A stretch of DNA of 45,945 nucleotides. It comes from an uncultured Phascolarctobacterium sp. (lineage in GTDB: Bacteria; Bacillota; Negativicutes; Acidaminococcales; Acidaminococcaceae). Position numbers and translations under genes: made by a program. Numbering within the stretch: position 1 is the stretch's first letter; the number at the start of each line of letters is the position of its first letter. The notes beneath the pieces were generated by a model. It saw nothing but the letters and a program-made list of their open reading frames with translations, was not told where the DNA came from and ran no database searches. Positions 16,339 to 25,574 of the stretch are shown here, one piece after another. The stretch covers positions 1 to 45,945 of the forward strand of contig UQWU01000006.1 in assembly GCA_900544885.1 (NCBI GenBank), read 5' to 3'.

Positions 16339-17565
16339 TTAAAAAACATCCGTTAATTCTGCTAAGGTCAAAGCAAAAGCCGCTGTTCTAGGTACTGCTG
16401 TATTCAAATCAACAAATTCATGATCTGTATGTTCATCATAATTTTCTACACCTAAAGCATCTAGAGTCGGTACAAATTTAGCAGTACGATTGCCATCAGT
16501 CAGTCCGCCTGCTACCCATTCACTAACCTCGCCGCCAAACTCTTCTTTGACAATGCGTTTATAGACATCAACCATTTTTTGTGCTTGAGCTGTTTTTTGC
16601 ATTGGTCCGGTAACAATACCGCCACTAACCTTTACTTGTGTGCCCTGAATAACGATTTTATTCTCCAAAGCTTTTACTGCAGCATCAATACGCTTTTGTT
16701 CTTCAATAGTGAAACAACGGATATTTACCTCACAGAAGGCATCACCCGGAATAACACTTATTTTATCATTTGTAGAACCGATGACACCGACATTAACAGT
16801 GTTTTGGGGAATAAATTGACCAGCATCGACAATACCACGTGCCTTCAATGCATCTGCAGTAAAATCATGTGGATTACCTGGCATCGGACTAGCTAATTTA
16901 TGCAATTCAGTAATGGTATAAGCTAACTGATGAATAGCATTAGCACATTCCTGAGAAGCATTACCATGATGTCCGCCTACACCAGTTACTTCAATACGAT
17001 ATTTAGCATTGCCTTTACGTTGAGTAACAATACCCCAATTAGGACGTGCCACATCCATAATAATAGCAAAATCTGCTTGTTGGCTGAGTTCTGCTACAAT
17101 GGCTTCCGCAGTAGGAGAACCGCCCTCTTCTTCACCGTTAGTATAATAGATAATTTCTTTATAATTATCAAAGCCAGCTGCTTTTAAAGCCTGCAAGCCA
17201 TGAATAACTTCTACAACAGTTGCCTTATCGTCGCCAACACCTGGTCCCCAGGCAAAGTTATTTTCATCAACATGGAAAGGACGACGAGCAACCTCGCCTT
17301 TCTTAAACACAGTATCAACATGGGCAACAAGTAAAATTGTATATTTACCATTGCCATGCAGACGGGAAATTAAATGGCAGGCACGATCATTATAACGAAA
17401 TTCTACTTCAGCTCCTAAAGCCTGCATTTTTTCCGCTACAAATTTATTCGCAGCTTCCGTACCTTCACGGTCGCCGTTACCGGAGTCAATATTAGTCAAA
17501 GTTTCTAAATCTTTTACATAAGCATCATAATTATCTGCTAAGTATTTTTTGACAAATTCTTTCAT
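16339..17565 (-). CDS. M20-family metallopeptidase, glutamate carboxypeptidase-like
   Basis: 408 residues without signal peptide. Motifs of the CPG2-like branch of M20 are clear: AHVDTVF (His82, Asp84), GPGVGDDKA (Asp112 bridging the two zincs), NGEEEGGS (Glu145/146), a dimerisation domain with GGHHGNAS, and a C-terminal DEHTDHEFVD whose His completes the site. It probably cleaves a C-terminal or N-acyl amino acid from a small peptide in the cytoplasm. It is a single gene, separated by gaps of over 50 bases on each side. It differs clearly from the M20 enzyme at 238-1470, which belongs to the amidohydrolase branch. Confidence 0.9.
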   Translation of the reverse strand: MKEFVKKYLADNYDAYVKDLETLTNIDSGNGDREGTEAANKFVAEKMQALGAEVEFRYNDRACHLISRLHGNGKYTILLVAHVDTVFKKGEVARRPFHVDENNFAWGPGVGDDKATVVEVIHGLQALKAAGFDNYKEIIYYTNGEEEGGSPTAEAIVAELSQQADFAIIMDVARPNWGIVTQRKGNAKYRIEVTGVGGHHGNASQECANAIHQLAYTITELHKLASPMPGNPHDFTADALKARGIVDAGQFIPQNTVNVGVIGSTNDKISVIPGDAFCEVNIRCFTIEEQKRIDAAVKALENKIVIQGTQVKVSGGIVTGPMQKTAQAQKMVDVYKRIVKEEFGGEVSEWVAGGLTDGNRTAKFVPTLDALGVENYDEHTDHEFVDLNTAVPRTAAFALTLAELTDVF

Positions 17566-17701
17566 GTTTTTGCTCCTTTCACTATCATAAAATTATGAGT
17601 AATAGCTAGATTTTCAATTCGTGCCATAGCTAAATTTTTCCTGCTGGATACGTTATCTTACCTAATAAATTTACTTCCAAATTTACTTTATTGTTTTTAA
17701 A

Positions 17702-18463
17702 TTAAAGGAAATATTCTACAGGACGTTCTTCCTTGCACATGGATTCAAGCCAGGTCTTGATTTTTTCACAGTCACAAGTACGTGCATGAACAGGACAAGT
17801 TTTTACGCAACGCATACAATTAATGCACAACTTATCATCAATAGCTGCAGTTAAAGGATCTATTGCACCTACAGGACAATGAGCAGCACAAGCACCACAC
17901 AAAGTACAGAGCTTTTTATCATAAGTCTTAGAAATCGGCAAAGCTTGCTTAGGTTGAGGATTAGAATCGCCAGGTACGCTAATCTCTTTAAAATCGCCTG
18001 TAGCTATTTTTTTGCATATAGCATCAGCAAAAACTTTAAATACTGCTTTATCCGCCATATTAGGTCTGCCTGCACCAAGATTAGATGCAAAAATATGCGG
18101 AATCACAGGAGCAATAGCACCAATTACCGAAAAACCACGGACCTCCAGCATCTGCTGCATTTGCGCCAAAGTATCATCGTAATGACGGTTACCATAGCAG
18201 GCCATAATAATACATGGAGTATCATTGCCACGTAAATTTTTCCATAAACCCATAGCCGGTGGCAGCTGTCCTGCGTATACCGGGTTAGCCACAACTACCA
18301 AATCTTCATTTTTAAATTCATGGATTATTTCCCTTTGCTTAGGTAAAGTATTATCTACTAAAGTTTTCTTTTCTACATTATCAAAGCATGTTAAAAGGCA
18401 TTCTACGGCCTTTTTTGTACCTTTTGTGGGGCTAAAATACAATGCTGTAATGTTCATTTCCAT
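17702..18463 (-). CDS. Flavodoxin-ferredoxin fusion protein (EFR1-type)
   Basis: 253 residues. The first 160 form a flavodoxin-like domain: YFSPTKGTKKA is the FMN-phosphate loop, and ANPVYAGQLPP and ACYGNRHYDD follow. The C-terminal part holds two [4Fe-4S] motifs, CTLCGACAAHCP and CINCMRCVKTCP. Such EFR1 family proteins are cytoplasmic electron carriers in anaerobes, partner unknown. The ATG at 18463 has AAGGAG 11 bases upstream. The gene begins 16 bases after the CorC-like gene and probably shares its transcript. Confidence 0.92.
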   Translation of the reverse strand: MEMNITALYFSPTKGTKKAVECLLTCFDNVEKKTLVDNTLPKQREIIHEFKNEDLVVVANPVYAGQLPPAMGLWKNLRGNDTPCIIMACYGNRHYDDTLAQMQQMLEVRGFSVIGAIAPVIPHIFASNLGAGRPNMADKAVFKVFADAICKKIATGDFKEISVPGDSNPQPKQALPISKTYDKKLCTLCGACAAHCPVGAIDPLTAAIDDKLCINCMRCVKTCPVHARTCDCEKIKTWLESMCKEERPVEYFL

Positions 18464-18479
18464 TGCGGCGACATCTCCT

Positions 18480-19784
18480 TTATTTCCTGCTCACCATAAT
18501 TTTATCCACACGATTCCCATCCATATCCACAACTTCTAAATGTAAATCTAAAAAATCAACCTTTTCACTTACTTGGGGAATATGACCCAAGAGAGATACT
18601 ACAAGACCTGCTACAGTATTATAGCTCTGGCGTACATTCTGTGCTTCTGCCTCTTCCACATGGAAATGATCAGCAAAATCGCTAATTGGCAGCATACCAT
18701 CGACTAACCAACTATGCTCATCACGTTTAACAATTTTCTGTTCATAATCCTCATCAAAGGAAGGTACATCGCCTACAATGTGCTCTACTACATCACGTAA
18801 GGTAACCATACCTGCTAAAGAACCGAATTCATCAACAACTAAAGCAATCTTTACACGTTGCTGTTGGAATTGTTTTAACAGATTATCAATACGCATAGTT
18901 TCCGGAATATAGAGAGGCTGACGTATATGTGCGGCTAAGTCATAGTCGTTTTGTGCTAAACCGTCTAACAAAAAACGTTTAGTATAAACAACACCTAAAA
19001 CATTATCCAAGCTTTCCTCGGCTACAACAAATGCAGAATAATGCTTTTCCGTCAATGTTGCCAAGTGTTCTGCTGTACTATCCTTAATGTCTAGCCAACT
19101 AATCTGTGTACGCGGAGTCATAATCTCACTAACACGCAAATCGTCTAATTCTAAAGCATTAATCATAATTTTCTGCTCTTCGGTATTAAAAACACCACTA
19201 GCAGCACCCTGCTCAATCAAAAGACGTACTTCGTCCTCACTGATTGGTTGCTCTTCGTTATTACGTATTTTTAAAAACTTAACGATTATTTTTGTCGATA
19301 CGCTTAATAGAAGTGTCAATGGTTTAAAAGTCACAACTAAAAAACGGACAAACGGAGCACATGTAACAATAATAGTTTCCGGATTACTTATAGCAATACG
19401 TTTGGGAGTTAATTCACCTAAAATAATACTTAGATAAGTTACTAAAGCAACAACAATTGTATAAGCAATGACAGATGCAGAAGCAGCTAAGCCAGGAATA
19501 TAACTTAATACTTCGGTTAAAGGTGCTGCTAAAGCAGCACCACTATAAACACCAGTACCAATACCTACTAAAGTAATGCCTATCTGCACAGTAGAAAAGA
19601 AATCAGTAGGGTCATCAGCTAACTGTAAAATATACGAAGCCTTCTTATTTCCAGTAGCAGCTAATTGTTCTAATCTACTTTTACGTGAAGAAACCAAAGC
19701 CATTTCTAGTAAAGATAAAATACCATTGGCTCCAATTAAAGCTAATACAATAATAATTTCCTCAAGATACCCAAAAGGGTCCAT
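18480..19784 (-). CDS. CorC/HlyC-family membrane protein (CNNM domain, CBS pair, transporter-associated domain)
   Basis: 434 residues. The N-terminal 185 residues contain the DUF21/CNNM membrane domain with three or four helices (LALIGANGILSLLEMALVSSRKSRL, then GITLVGIGTGV). A CBS-domain pair follows at about 215-345 (IMTPRTQISWLDI, then DEFGSLAGMVTLRDVVEHIVG), then a CorC_HlyC domain (RDEHSWLVDGMLPISD). Members are linked to Mg2+ or Co2+ efflux and membrane ion balance. It lies 26 bases downstream of the P-type cation ATPase gene, so the two probably form one metal-homeostasis transcript under the Mn2+ riboswitch, followed by the flavodoxin-ferredoxin gene. Confidence 0.93.
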   Translation of the reverse strand: MDPFGYLEEIIIVLALIGANGILSLLEMALVSSRKSRLEQLAATGNKKASYILQLADDPTDFFSTVQIGITLVGIGTGVYSGAALAAPLTEVLSYIPGLAASASVIAYTIVVALVTYLSIILGELTPKRIAISNPETIIVTCAPFVRFLVVTFKPLTLLLSVSTKIIVKFLKIRNNEEQPISEDEVRLLIEQGAASGVFNTEEQKIMINALELDDLRVSEIMTPRTQISWLDIKDSTAEHLATLTEKHYSAFVVAEESLDNVLGVVYTKRFLLDGLAQNDYDLAAHIRQPLYIPETMRIDNLLKQFQQQRVKIALVVDEFGSLAGMVTLRDVVEHIVGDVPSFDEDYEQKIVKRDEHSWLVDGMLPISDFADHFHVEEAEAQNVRQSYNTVAGLVVSLLGHIPQVSEKVDFLDLHLEVVDMDGNRVDKIMVSRK

Positions 19785-19810
19785 TAAAATTCACGCTCAC
19801 TTCCAGATAA

Positions 19811-22435
19811 TTACTTATTATTACCGCTAACAGCTTTACGCAATAAGTCAATAATAATGATAGATAAAGAAAAGGCAACTACTACCAGCCATTCATGCAT
19901 ATTAAGCGGCGTAGTACGCAGCACACGACCGCCAATATATGTTAATACAACTTGAATTAACACAATCAGAGCCATTACCTGTAAAAAACCTTTATTCAAA
20001 TTAATATTTTCCAATAAATTCATCCCAGAAACACGGACATTAAACCCATTAGCAACTGCCATAAAAATATAGGTGCAGAAGAAACCCGTATAAGTATAAA
20101 TATGGTCAGGAGCATTACGGAACAAATGATCTACCCAAGCACTCTTATAGAAAGCTATTGCCATAATAGTCATATACATACCACCGGTAACAATACTGAG
20201 CAACATCTTTTTGCTAACAATCGGTGCACTGCGTTTTTTGGGAGTTTCCTGTAAATATTTTTCTAAAGCAGGCTCGCCACCAAAAGCCAAAGCTGCCAAG
20301 GTATCCATAACTAAATTAATCCACAAAATTTGCGTAATAGTTAAAGGTTTATCAATACCAATAAACGGAGCAATAAAATTAATTGCTACAGCTGAGAAGT
20401 TAATCGTTAATTGGAAAACGATGAACTTACAGATGGAATTATAGATGGTACGCCCGTAAAGGATGGCTTTTTTTATACTCAGGAAATTATCGTCTAAAAT
20501 AACGATATCACCTGCTTCTTTAGCAACCTCAGTGCCACTGCCCATTGCAAAACCAACATCTGCTTTTTTCAATGCCGGAGAATCATTAACACCATCACCG
20601 GTCATACCGACAACTAAATTTAATTCTTGAGATAGACGTACTAATCGAGATTTATCCATAGGCAAAGCACGTGCTACTACACGCAGCTTAGGTAATAATA
20701 ATTTTACCTCATCATCACTTAACTCCGCCAATTCATCCGATGTCCATACTATTTCGTCAGGATGCTGTAAAAGTCCTGCATCTTTTGCAATGGCAACAGC
20801 TGTTTCTTTGCGGTCACCAGTAATCATTACTACCTGTACGCCTGCAGCTTGAACTGCAGCAATAGCTTCTACGGCCTCCGGACGCACATCATCACGGATA
20901 GCAACAATGCCGATTAAAGTTAAACCATCTTCAGGAATATCTTCAGAAGCACGACCCTCATAGGAACACAAGGCTAACATACGAATAGCCTGACCTGCTA
21001 ATTCTAACATACGCTCATCTAAAGCTTTTTTCATAGCATCAGTCAAAGGTTTCTTTTGTCCATCTACATCCCAGAAATAAGCTGTACGCAAAAGCAGTTT
21101 TTCTGGAGCACCTTTTACTAAGCAATATTCCTCATCAGCAGAGCTTACTTGTGCCCAAGAATATTTACTAGCACTGTTAAAGGGTACAAAATGCTTGCGT
21201 TCAGGAATATTATGCATACGATAACTGCCAATATATTTATTTAAAGCAGTTTCGGTCATATTACCGCCAATAATATTACCATCAGTTACAGAAGCAGAGG
21301 TATTGATAACAACCTCTTGGTAAGTCAGTTCTTTAATTTTTTCCGGCAAAGTTTCAAAAGACTGTACCTCTTGACGGTTGCCGGTAATAAAACGTACTAC
21401 TTCTAATTTACCTTTAGTAATAGTACCTGTTTTATCTGTAAACAGCATATTTAAGCTACCTGCTGTTTCGATACCGACAAGCTTACGTACTAAAACATTA
21501 TCGTTCAGCATTTTACGCATATTTAAAGAAGAAACTATCGCAATCATGAGAGGTAAACCTTCAGGCACTGCCATAACGATAATAATAATTGCTAAAATTA
21601 CTGCTTGGACTAAATCACCTAAAACATTAGTCATATTAGTCATATAAGCAGTAAAACCACCAGCTAAAAACATCTTATGCAACATAACTGCAATAGCAAT
21701 TAAAATACCGCCAGCATAACCAAATTGACTGATTTTATCAGCTAAGCCTTTTAATTTTAGTTTTAACGGGCTATCGCGTTCATCGTCTTTCAGTTCTTGA
21801 GTCAGCTGACCGTAAATAGAAGCATCGCCGATTTTTACTGCCTGCATAACACCATTGCCTTCAACGACTACGCTGCCACGGAATAATTTATGTTCATCAA
21901 GAAAATCGACCTTACCTTCGTTCCAAGTAAAATCAGCAGGAGCAATAAGCTTATGTGCCTCTTCACTTTCACCGTTTAAGGCAGCCTGGTCCAACTTTAC
22001 ATCGCCATCTAATAAGATACCATCTGCAGGAACCTTATCGCCTGCCTCTAAAATAACAGCATCACCGACAACAATATCATCGATGTGGATTTCAACTGGC
22101 TCGCCATCACGCCAAACCTTACAACGAATACGGCTTGCTTCCTCTTGTAATTTTTGAAAAGCATTTTCATTACTGTATTCAGACCAAGTAGATACAAAAG
22201 TTGCTAAAATAATAGCTAAGAAAATACCTGCGGTTTCAATCCAGTCCCCATGCCCCATATATACGAACGCTACATTGACAAGCAAAGCCACTATCAATAT
22301 ACGGATAATCGGGTCCTGGAAATTCTCCCATAACTTATCCCAAAAAGTTGCTCTTGGTGGTTGGGATAATGCATTAGAACCATGCAGACGCAATGATTCC
22401 TCCACCTGTTGTTTTTTTAAACCAAATTTGCTCAT
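19811..22435 (-). CDS. P2-type cation-transporting ATPase (Ca2+/Mn2+ efflux type)
   Basis: 874 residues, PMCA/SERCA-like P-type ATPase of the inner membrane. The phosphorylation motif is DKTGT (Asp334). The ion-site helix M4 has PEGLP (291-295) and M6 has NLVMDTLAAL. MTGDGVNDSPALKKADVGFAMG is the P-domain hinge (split here: TGDGVNDSPAL and ADVGFAMG). The actuator loop reads NGES (154-157) where most family members have TGES. The ATG follows a GGAGGA. Ca2+ is the usual family assignment, but the leader is a yybP-ykoY (Mn2+) riboswitch, and related ATPases under that switch (L. lactis YoaB, S. pneumoniae MgtA) protect against manganese excess. I therefore favour Mn2+ efflux, possibly with Ca2+. 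Confidence 0.93.
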   Translation of the reverse strand: MSKFGLKKQQVEESLRLHGSNALSQPPRATFWDKLWENFQDPIIRILIVALLVNVAFVYMGHGDWIETAGIFLAIILATFVSTWSEYSNENAFQKLQEEASRIRCKVWRDGEPVEIHIDDIVVGDAVILEAGDKVPADGILLDGDVKLDQAALNGESEEAHKLIAPADFTWNEGKVDFLDEHKLFRGSVVVEGNGVMQAVKIGDASIYGQLTQELKDDERDSPLKLKLKGLADKISQFGYAGGILIAIAVMLHKMFLAGGFTAYMTNMTNVLGDLVQAVILAIIIIVMAVPEGLPLMIAIVSSLNMRKMLNDNVLVRKLVGIETAGSLNMLFTDKTGTITKGKLEVVRFITGNRQEVQSFETLPEKIKELTYQEVVINTSASVTDGNIIGGNMTETALNKYIGSYRMHNIPERKHFVPFNSASKYSWAQVSSADEEYCLVKGAPEKLLLRTAYFWDVDGQKKPLTDAMKKALDERMLELAGQAIRMLALCSYEGRASEDIPEDGLTLIGIVAIRDDVRPEAVEAIAAVQAAGVQVVMITGDRKETAVAIAKDAGLLQHPDEIVWTSDELAELSDDEVKLLLPKLRVVARALPMDKSRLVRLSQELNLVVGMTGDGVNDSPALKKADVGFAMGSGTEVAKEAGDIVILDDNFLSIKKAILYGRTIYNSICKFIVFQLTINFSAVAINFIAPFIGIDKPLTITQILWINLVMDTLAALAFGGEPALEKYLQETPKKRSAPIVSKKMLLSIVTGGMYMTIMAIAFYKSAWVDHLFRNAPDHIYTYTGFFCTYIFMAVANGFNVRVSGMNLLENINLNKGFLQVMALIVLIQVVLTYIGGRVLRTTPLNMHEWLVVVAFSLSIIIIDLLRKAVSGNNK

Positions 22436-22466
22436 TTTCTTCCTCCTTGTGAGCTACAGCAGTGTC

Positions 22467-22617
22467 TAAAAAATAAAAATAGCGAGACCTCTGCTGCAAA
22501 AAAATATTTACAACAAAGTCTCGCTACTTACTTACAAAGCCGGATTGCCTGTGCAACCGTATTGACGACTATGTAAACATAGAACCTTCGTCCTATGCCA
22601 GCTACTCCCTTTATTCA
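22467..22617 (-). promoter_or_regulatory. yybP-ykoY manganese riboswitch with transcription terminator
   Basis: Read on the minus strand the leader contains, in order, AAAGGGAGTAGC (22612-22601), a hairpin CATAGGA/TTCTATG, then AGTCGTCAATACGG, CCGGCTTTGTAA and AGCGAGACTTTG (22525-22514). These match the conserved segments of the yybP-ykoY aptamer as I remember it from L. lactis. The 3' aptamer strand TAGCGAGAC can instead pair with GTCTCGCTA (22480-22488) to make a hairpin followed by TTTTTATTTTTT. Mn2+ binding should hold the strand in the aptamer and allow read-through into the ATPase gene. The switch begins only about 20 bases after the YbjN gene stop, so it can also end or meter read-through from that gene. 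Confidence 0.9.
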
Positions 22618-22635
22618 AAGCGATATAATAATAAA

Positions 22636-23070
22636 TTATTCAGCCCAAACAGCTTTCATAATTTTAGGATATTCTTCTTTCAAATGACTTAGAATGATAT
22701 TAATAGCAGTATAAATCATTTCCGGCAGGAATTCTTTATCAGAGCTAGGAATGCAGCTTTCGATAATAATATCACCGCTGTCTGTTACATAATATTTAAA
22801 GATTTTATACATTTCGTTCAGTTTATTGATGTGGGACAAAACAGCTACTTTATTGCTTTCTTTAACAACACCATTAGCTACACGAACTTGCAACATTACA
22901 TAAATGCTGTCATCGATAACCAACATGGTCGGCAGATTTTGGCCATCAACATCCATAAAGGAACGATAAACAACCGGATGCATTTCACCTTGGATTTCTT
23001 CAGTTTGAAAAATTTTAGCTAAATTATTGTCATTCAAAAATTTATTAAATTGTTCTGCTTTAATATTCAC
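22636..23070 (-). CDS. YbjN-domain protein
   Basis: 144 residues starting at a GTG (23070) with GGGG eight bases upstream. The sequence resembles YbjN/type-III-chaperone-like proteins: an N-terminal helix (KAEQFNKFLNDNNL), then strands with alternating hydrophobics, a central NEMYKIFKYYVTDSGDIIIES and a long C-terminal helix. Members of this family are small, acidic, cytoplasmic and poorly understood. No catalytic motif is visible. There is no obvious terminator of its own before the Mn2+ riboswitch, so transcripts may run into the switch. TATAAT-like boxes lie upstream near 23096-23108. Confidence 0.78.
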   Translation of the reverse strand: MNIKAEQFNKFLNDNNLAKIFQTEEIQGEMHPVVYRSFMDVDGQNLPTMLVIDDSIYVMLQVRVANGVVKESNKVAVLSHINKLNEMYKIFKYYVTDSGDIIIESCIPSSDKEFLPEMIYTAINIILSHLKEEYPKIMKAVWAE

Positions 23071-23531
23071 TGAGATAACCCCACTTTCGATTTATTATAT
23101 TCTAATTATACACCAAAAGTACACTTTTAGATAGTGAATTTATTATAAAAAATACTTACTAATTATAATATTTTGTTATAATTTATTCTAAAGGTCAGAA
23201 ATAAGTTCATGTTCGGAAAACAGTTTTCTGATATAATTATATTAAGAAAATTATCTTCGAAAAATTTATGATAATCTTCTTCTAAGCAAAAAATAAAATT
23301 TTCATGATTAGTTAACTACAGCCAAAACTGTCAGCTGCCAAAATAACAAAATATAAGGCAATGAGTTAGTGATATCGGAAGCGTTGATAAATGAAGATAA
23401 CAAATCAATTTAAATACACCTCCAATGATTATCATGCCCCGTGTGAAATTTACTATCATGACAAACTCAAATTTATAATACAGTTACCTAAACCAACCGA
23501 CATTAACGAAATTCAATATCGAGGTGATATT
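23071..23531. other. Divergent intergenic region between YbjN and phosphoesterase genes
   Basis: An A/T-rich stretch of about 460 bases if the phosphoesterase starts at 23532. It holds TATAAT-like boxes on both strands (for example plus-strand TATAAT near 23175). A frame open from the ATG at 23391 runs into the phosphoesterase, adding 47 residues of low similarity to anything I know. I see no tRNA, repeat or riboswitch here. Confidence 0.45.
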
Positions 23532-24230
23532 ATGAGTATTTATATAACTGGCGACATTCATGGTGAACCAAAAAGATTCGATAGTAAAAATTTACTTAGC
23601 AAAGATTTGAATATAACTGCAAATGATGTCGTAATTATTTGTGGTGATTTTGGTATGCCTTGGTATAATCCATGGTCAGAAGAAGAAAAATCTTGTCTTG
23701 AATGGCTTGAGAAAAAACCTTTTACCATTCTTTTTATTGACGGTAATCACGAAAATTTCGATTTGCTTAATCAATTTCCGTTAATTGAAAAATTCGGTGG
23801 CAAAGTGCATCAGCTGAAAAACAATATCTTTCATTTAATGCGTGGAGAAATTTTTGAAATACAAGGCAAAACATTCTTTACATTTGGCGGAGCAACATCA
23901 ACAGATAAAGACTGGAGAACCGCACACGTTTCCTGGTGGCAAGAAGAAAATTTTTCTTCTACAGAATTTGAAAATGCAATAAATAACTTGGAAAAAGTAG
24001 ATTTTGCAGTAGACTATGTAATAACGCATACCGCTCCTGCAAGATTTGTCGATAGCGTTCCGGAAGCAGTTGAACGAATCAAAGATTGTAAAACATCCAT
24101 GCTCCTTTCAGATTTAGAACCTATGCTGAAATATAAAAAATGGTTTTTCGGACATTTTCATATAGATTATTACCGAGAAGATTCGATATCTGCATGGATG
24201 TCTGAAGAAATTCAAAAAATACTTGACTAA
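23532..24230 (+). CDS. Calcineurin-like metallophosphoesterase
   Basis: 232 residues from the ATG at 23532, which has AGGTGAT upstream and gives the typical opening MSIYITGDIHGE. The five metal-binding blocks are present: GDIHG, CGDFGMPW, DGNHENF, ITHTAP and GHFHID. It probably hydrolyses a phosphodiester or phosphomonoester in the cytoplasm. An upstream in-frame ATG at 23391 would add 47 residues, but only with a weak GGAAG site. It is one of two complete plus-strand genes in the window, monocistronic with a clear terminator. Substrate unknown; small proteins of this kind occur both in chromosomes and phages. Confidence 0.9.
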   Translation: MSIYITGDIHGEPKRFDSKNLLSKDLNITANDVVIICGDFGMPWYNPWSEEEKSCLEWLEKKPFTILFIDGNHENFDLLNQFPLIEKFGGKVHQLKNNIFHLMRGEIFEIQGKTFFTFGGATSTDKDWRTAHVSWWQEENFSSTEFENAINNLEKVDFAVDYVITHTAPARFVDSVPEAVERIKDCKTSMLLSDLEPMLKYKKWFFGHFHIDYYREDSISAWMSEEIQKILD

Positions 24231-24241
24231 TAACAAAGAAA

Positions 24242-24272
24242 AAGCAGGCACAAAGCCTGCTTTTATTTTTTC
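24242..24272 (+). terminator. Terminator of the metallophosphoesterase gene
   Basis: AAGCAGGC / GCCTGCTT, 8-bp stem, loop ACAAA, followed by TTATTTTTT on the plus strand, 11 bases after the stop codon. Confidence 0.9.
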
Positions 24273-24350
24273 TGCAATTATGCATTATTATCTATTTACA
24301 CCAACATAAACGTACTCATCTTATTAGGTGAAAGGTTAGAAATAACTATT

Positions 24351-25562
24351 TTATTTTTCTTCACATGCAGGGCAATTTTCATTACCTAAAAGCTCCTGTG
24401 CAAAATCATAGCCATATTGTTCAGCCGCCTCAATATTGGCAGCTTGCGGAGTCCATTTGCATTGAAACGGCGGCATTACTTCTTTTTTAAACTTAAGTAA
24501 TATTTCTTCCATATCTTTTTGTGCACCACCAGCCCAGCCAAAGGTACCAAATGTAGCTACTTTTTTACCTATAGGATTTAATCCTTTTAAATAAACCAAT
24601 AACGAGCCTATTGTCGGCAACATGCCACTATTTAAGGTAGGAGAACCTACAAGTAGACCGGAACAGGTAAATACCTCTGTGCTAACAGTACTGTTAGGTG
24701 TATTGCTCATCTTAAATACTTTAACTTCCACACCTGCGCGTTGAGCACCACGAGCAATGGCACGAGCAATTTTCTCCGTACCACCCCACATGCTATCATA
24801 TGCAATAACTAAGCTACCATCGCAAACACCACGACCCCATTTACTGTATAAATCTATAATTTCACTAGCATTAGTACGCCAAATGACACCATGTGATGGT
24901 GCAATTATCCGAATATCGAAGCCTGCAATTTTAGCAATAGCTTTATCGATTAAACGTGCATAAGGCCACAAAATATTAGCAAAATATTTTTTTGCTTCAT
25001 AATATAAAGCACCTTGATCTACAAGGTCATCAAAGCGTTTACTAGTTGCATAATGCTGACCAAAAGCATCATTAGAAAAAAGCAATTTTTCTTCTGCACA
25101 ATATGTAGCCATGTTGTCAGGCCAATGCAGCATTGTCATCATTGCGAAGGTTAAAGTATGTTCACCAATATTTAAAGTCTGACCATCTTTTACAACTTCA
25201 AAATCAAAAATATCACCATAATGTTGGATTGCTTCATTTTTACCTGCCATAGAAATAATAAATTTAGCATTAGGACATGCTTTAGCCAAAGCAGGCATTG
25301 CACCGGAATGATCCGGCTCTACATGATTAATAACGATATAAGCAATGTTTTCCAACGGAGTTACTTGACTGATATTATGTAACAAATCTTCAGCAAACGG
25401 AGCTTTGACAGTGTCAATCAAGGTAATTTTCTTATCCATAATTAAATAAGAATTATAGGTTGCACCTTTTTCTGTTTGGTAGCCATGAAAATCACGTACT
25501 GCCCAATCCTGCACGCCTACATCATAAATATTCTTGGCAATTTCTGTAAGTTTTTGTTGCAT
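24351..25562 (-). CDS. Flavodiiron protein (oxygen / nitric oxide reductase)
   Basis: 403 residues. The N-terminal metallo-beta-lactamase-like domain carries the diiron ligands in HVEPDHSG (His80, Glu82, Asp84, His85), LHWPDNMATY and FSNDAFGQH. The C-terminal 150 residues form a flavodoxin domain (AYDSMWGGTEKIARAIARG for FMN phosphate, SPTLNSGMLPT). These cytoplasmic enzymes reduce O2 to water or NO to N2O with electrons from rubredoxin or coenzyme F420, and protect anaerobes. The C-terminal CPACEEK is a short tail, too small to be a rubredoxin domain. It begins 12 bases after the SbmA-like ABC gene and is probably in the same transcript. Confidence 0.95.
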   Translation of the reverse strand: MQQKLTEIAKNIYDVGVQDWAVRDFHGYQTEKGATYNSYLIMDKKITLIDTVKAPFAEDLLHNISQVTPLENIAYIVINHVEPDHSGAMPALAKACPNAKFIISMAGKNEAIQHYGDIFDFEVVKDGQTLNIGEHTLTFAMMTMLHWPDNMATYCAEEKLLFSNDAFGQHYATSKRFDDLVDQGALYYEAKKYFANILWPYARLIDKAIAKIAGFDIRIIAPSHGVIWRTNASEIIDLYSKWGRGVCDGSLVIAYDSMWGGTEKIARAIARGAQRAGVEVKVFKMSNTPNSTVSTEVFTCSGLLVGSPTLNSGMLPTIGSLLVYLKGLNPIGKKVATFGTFGWAGGAQKDMEEILLKFKKEVMPPFQCKWTPQAANIEAAEQYGYDFAQELLGNENCPACEEK

Positions 25563-25574
25563 AAGAAAGCCTCC

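Noticed and set aside
23391..23531. N-terminal extension of the metallophosphoesterase
   Set aside because: The ATG at 23532 has a better ribosome site and gives the standard opening MSIYITGDIHG. The 47 extra residues match nothing I know and have only a weak site upstream.
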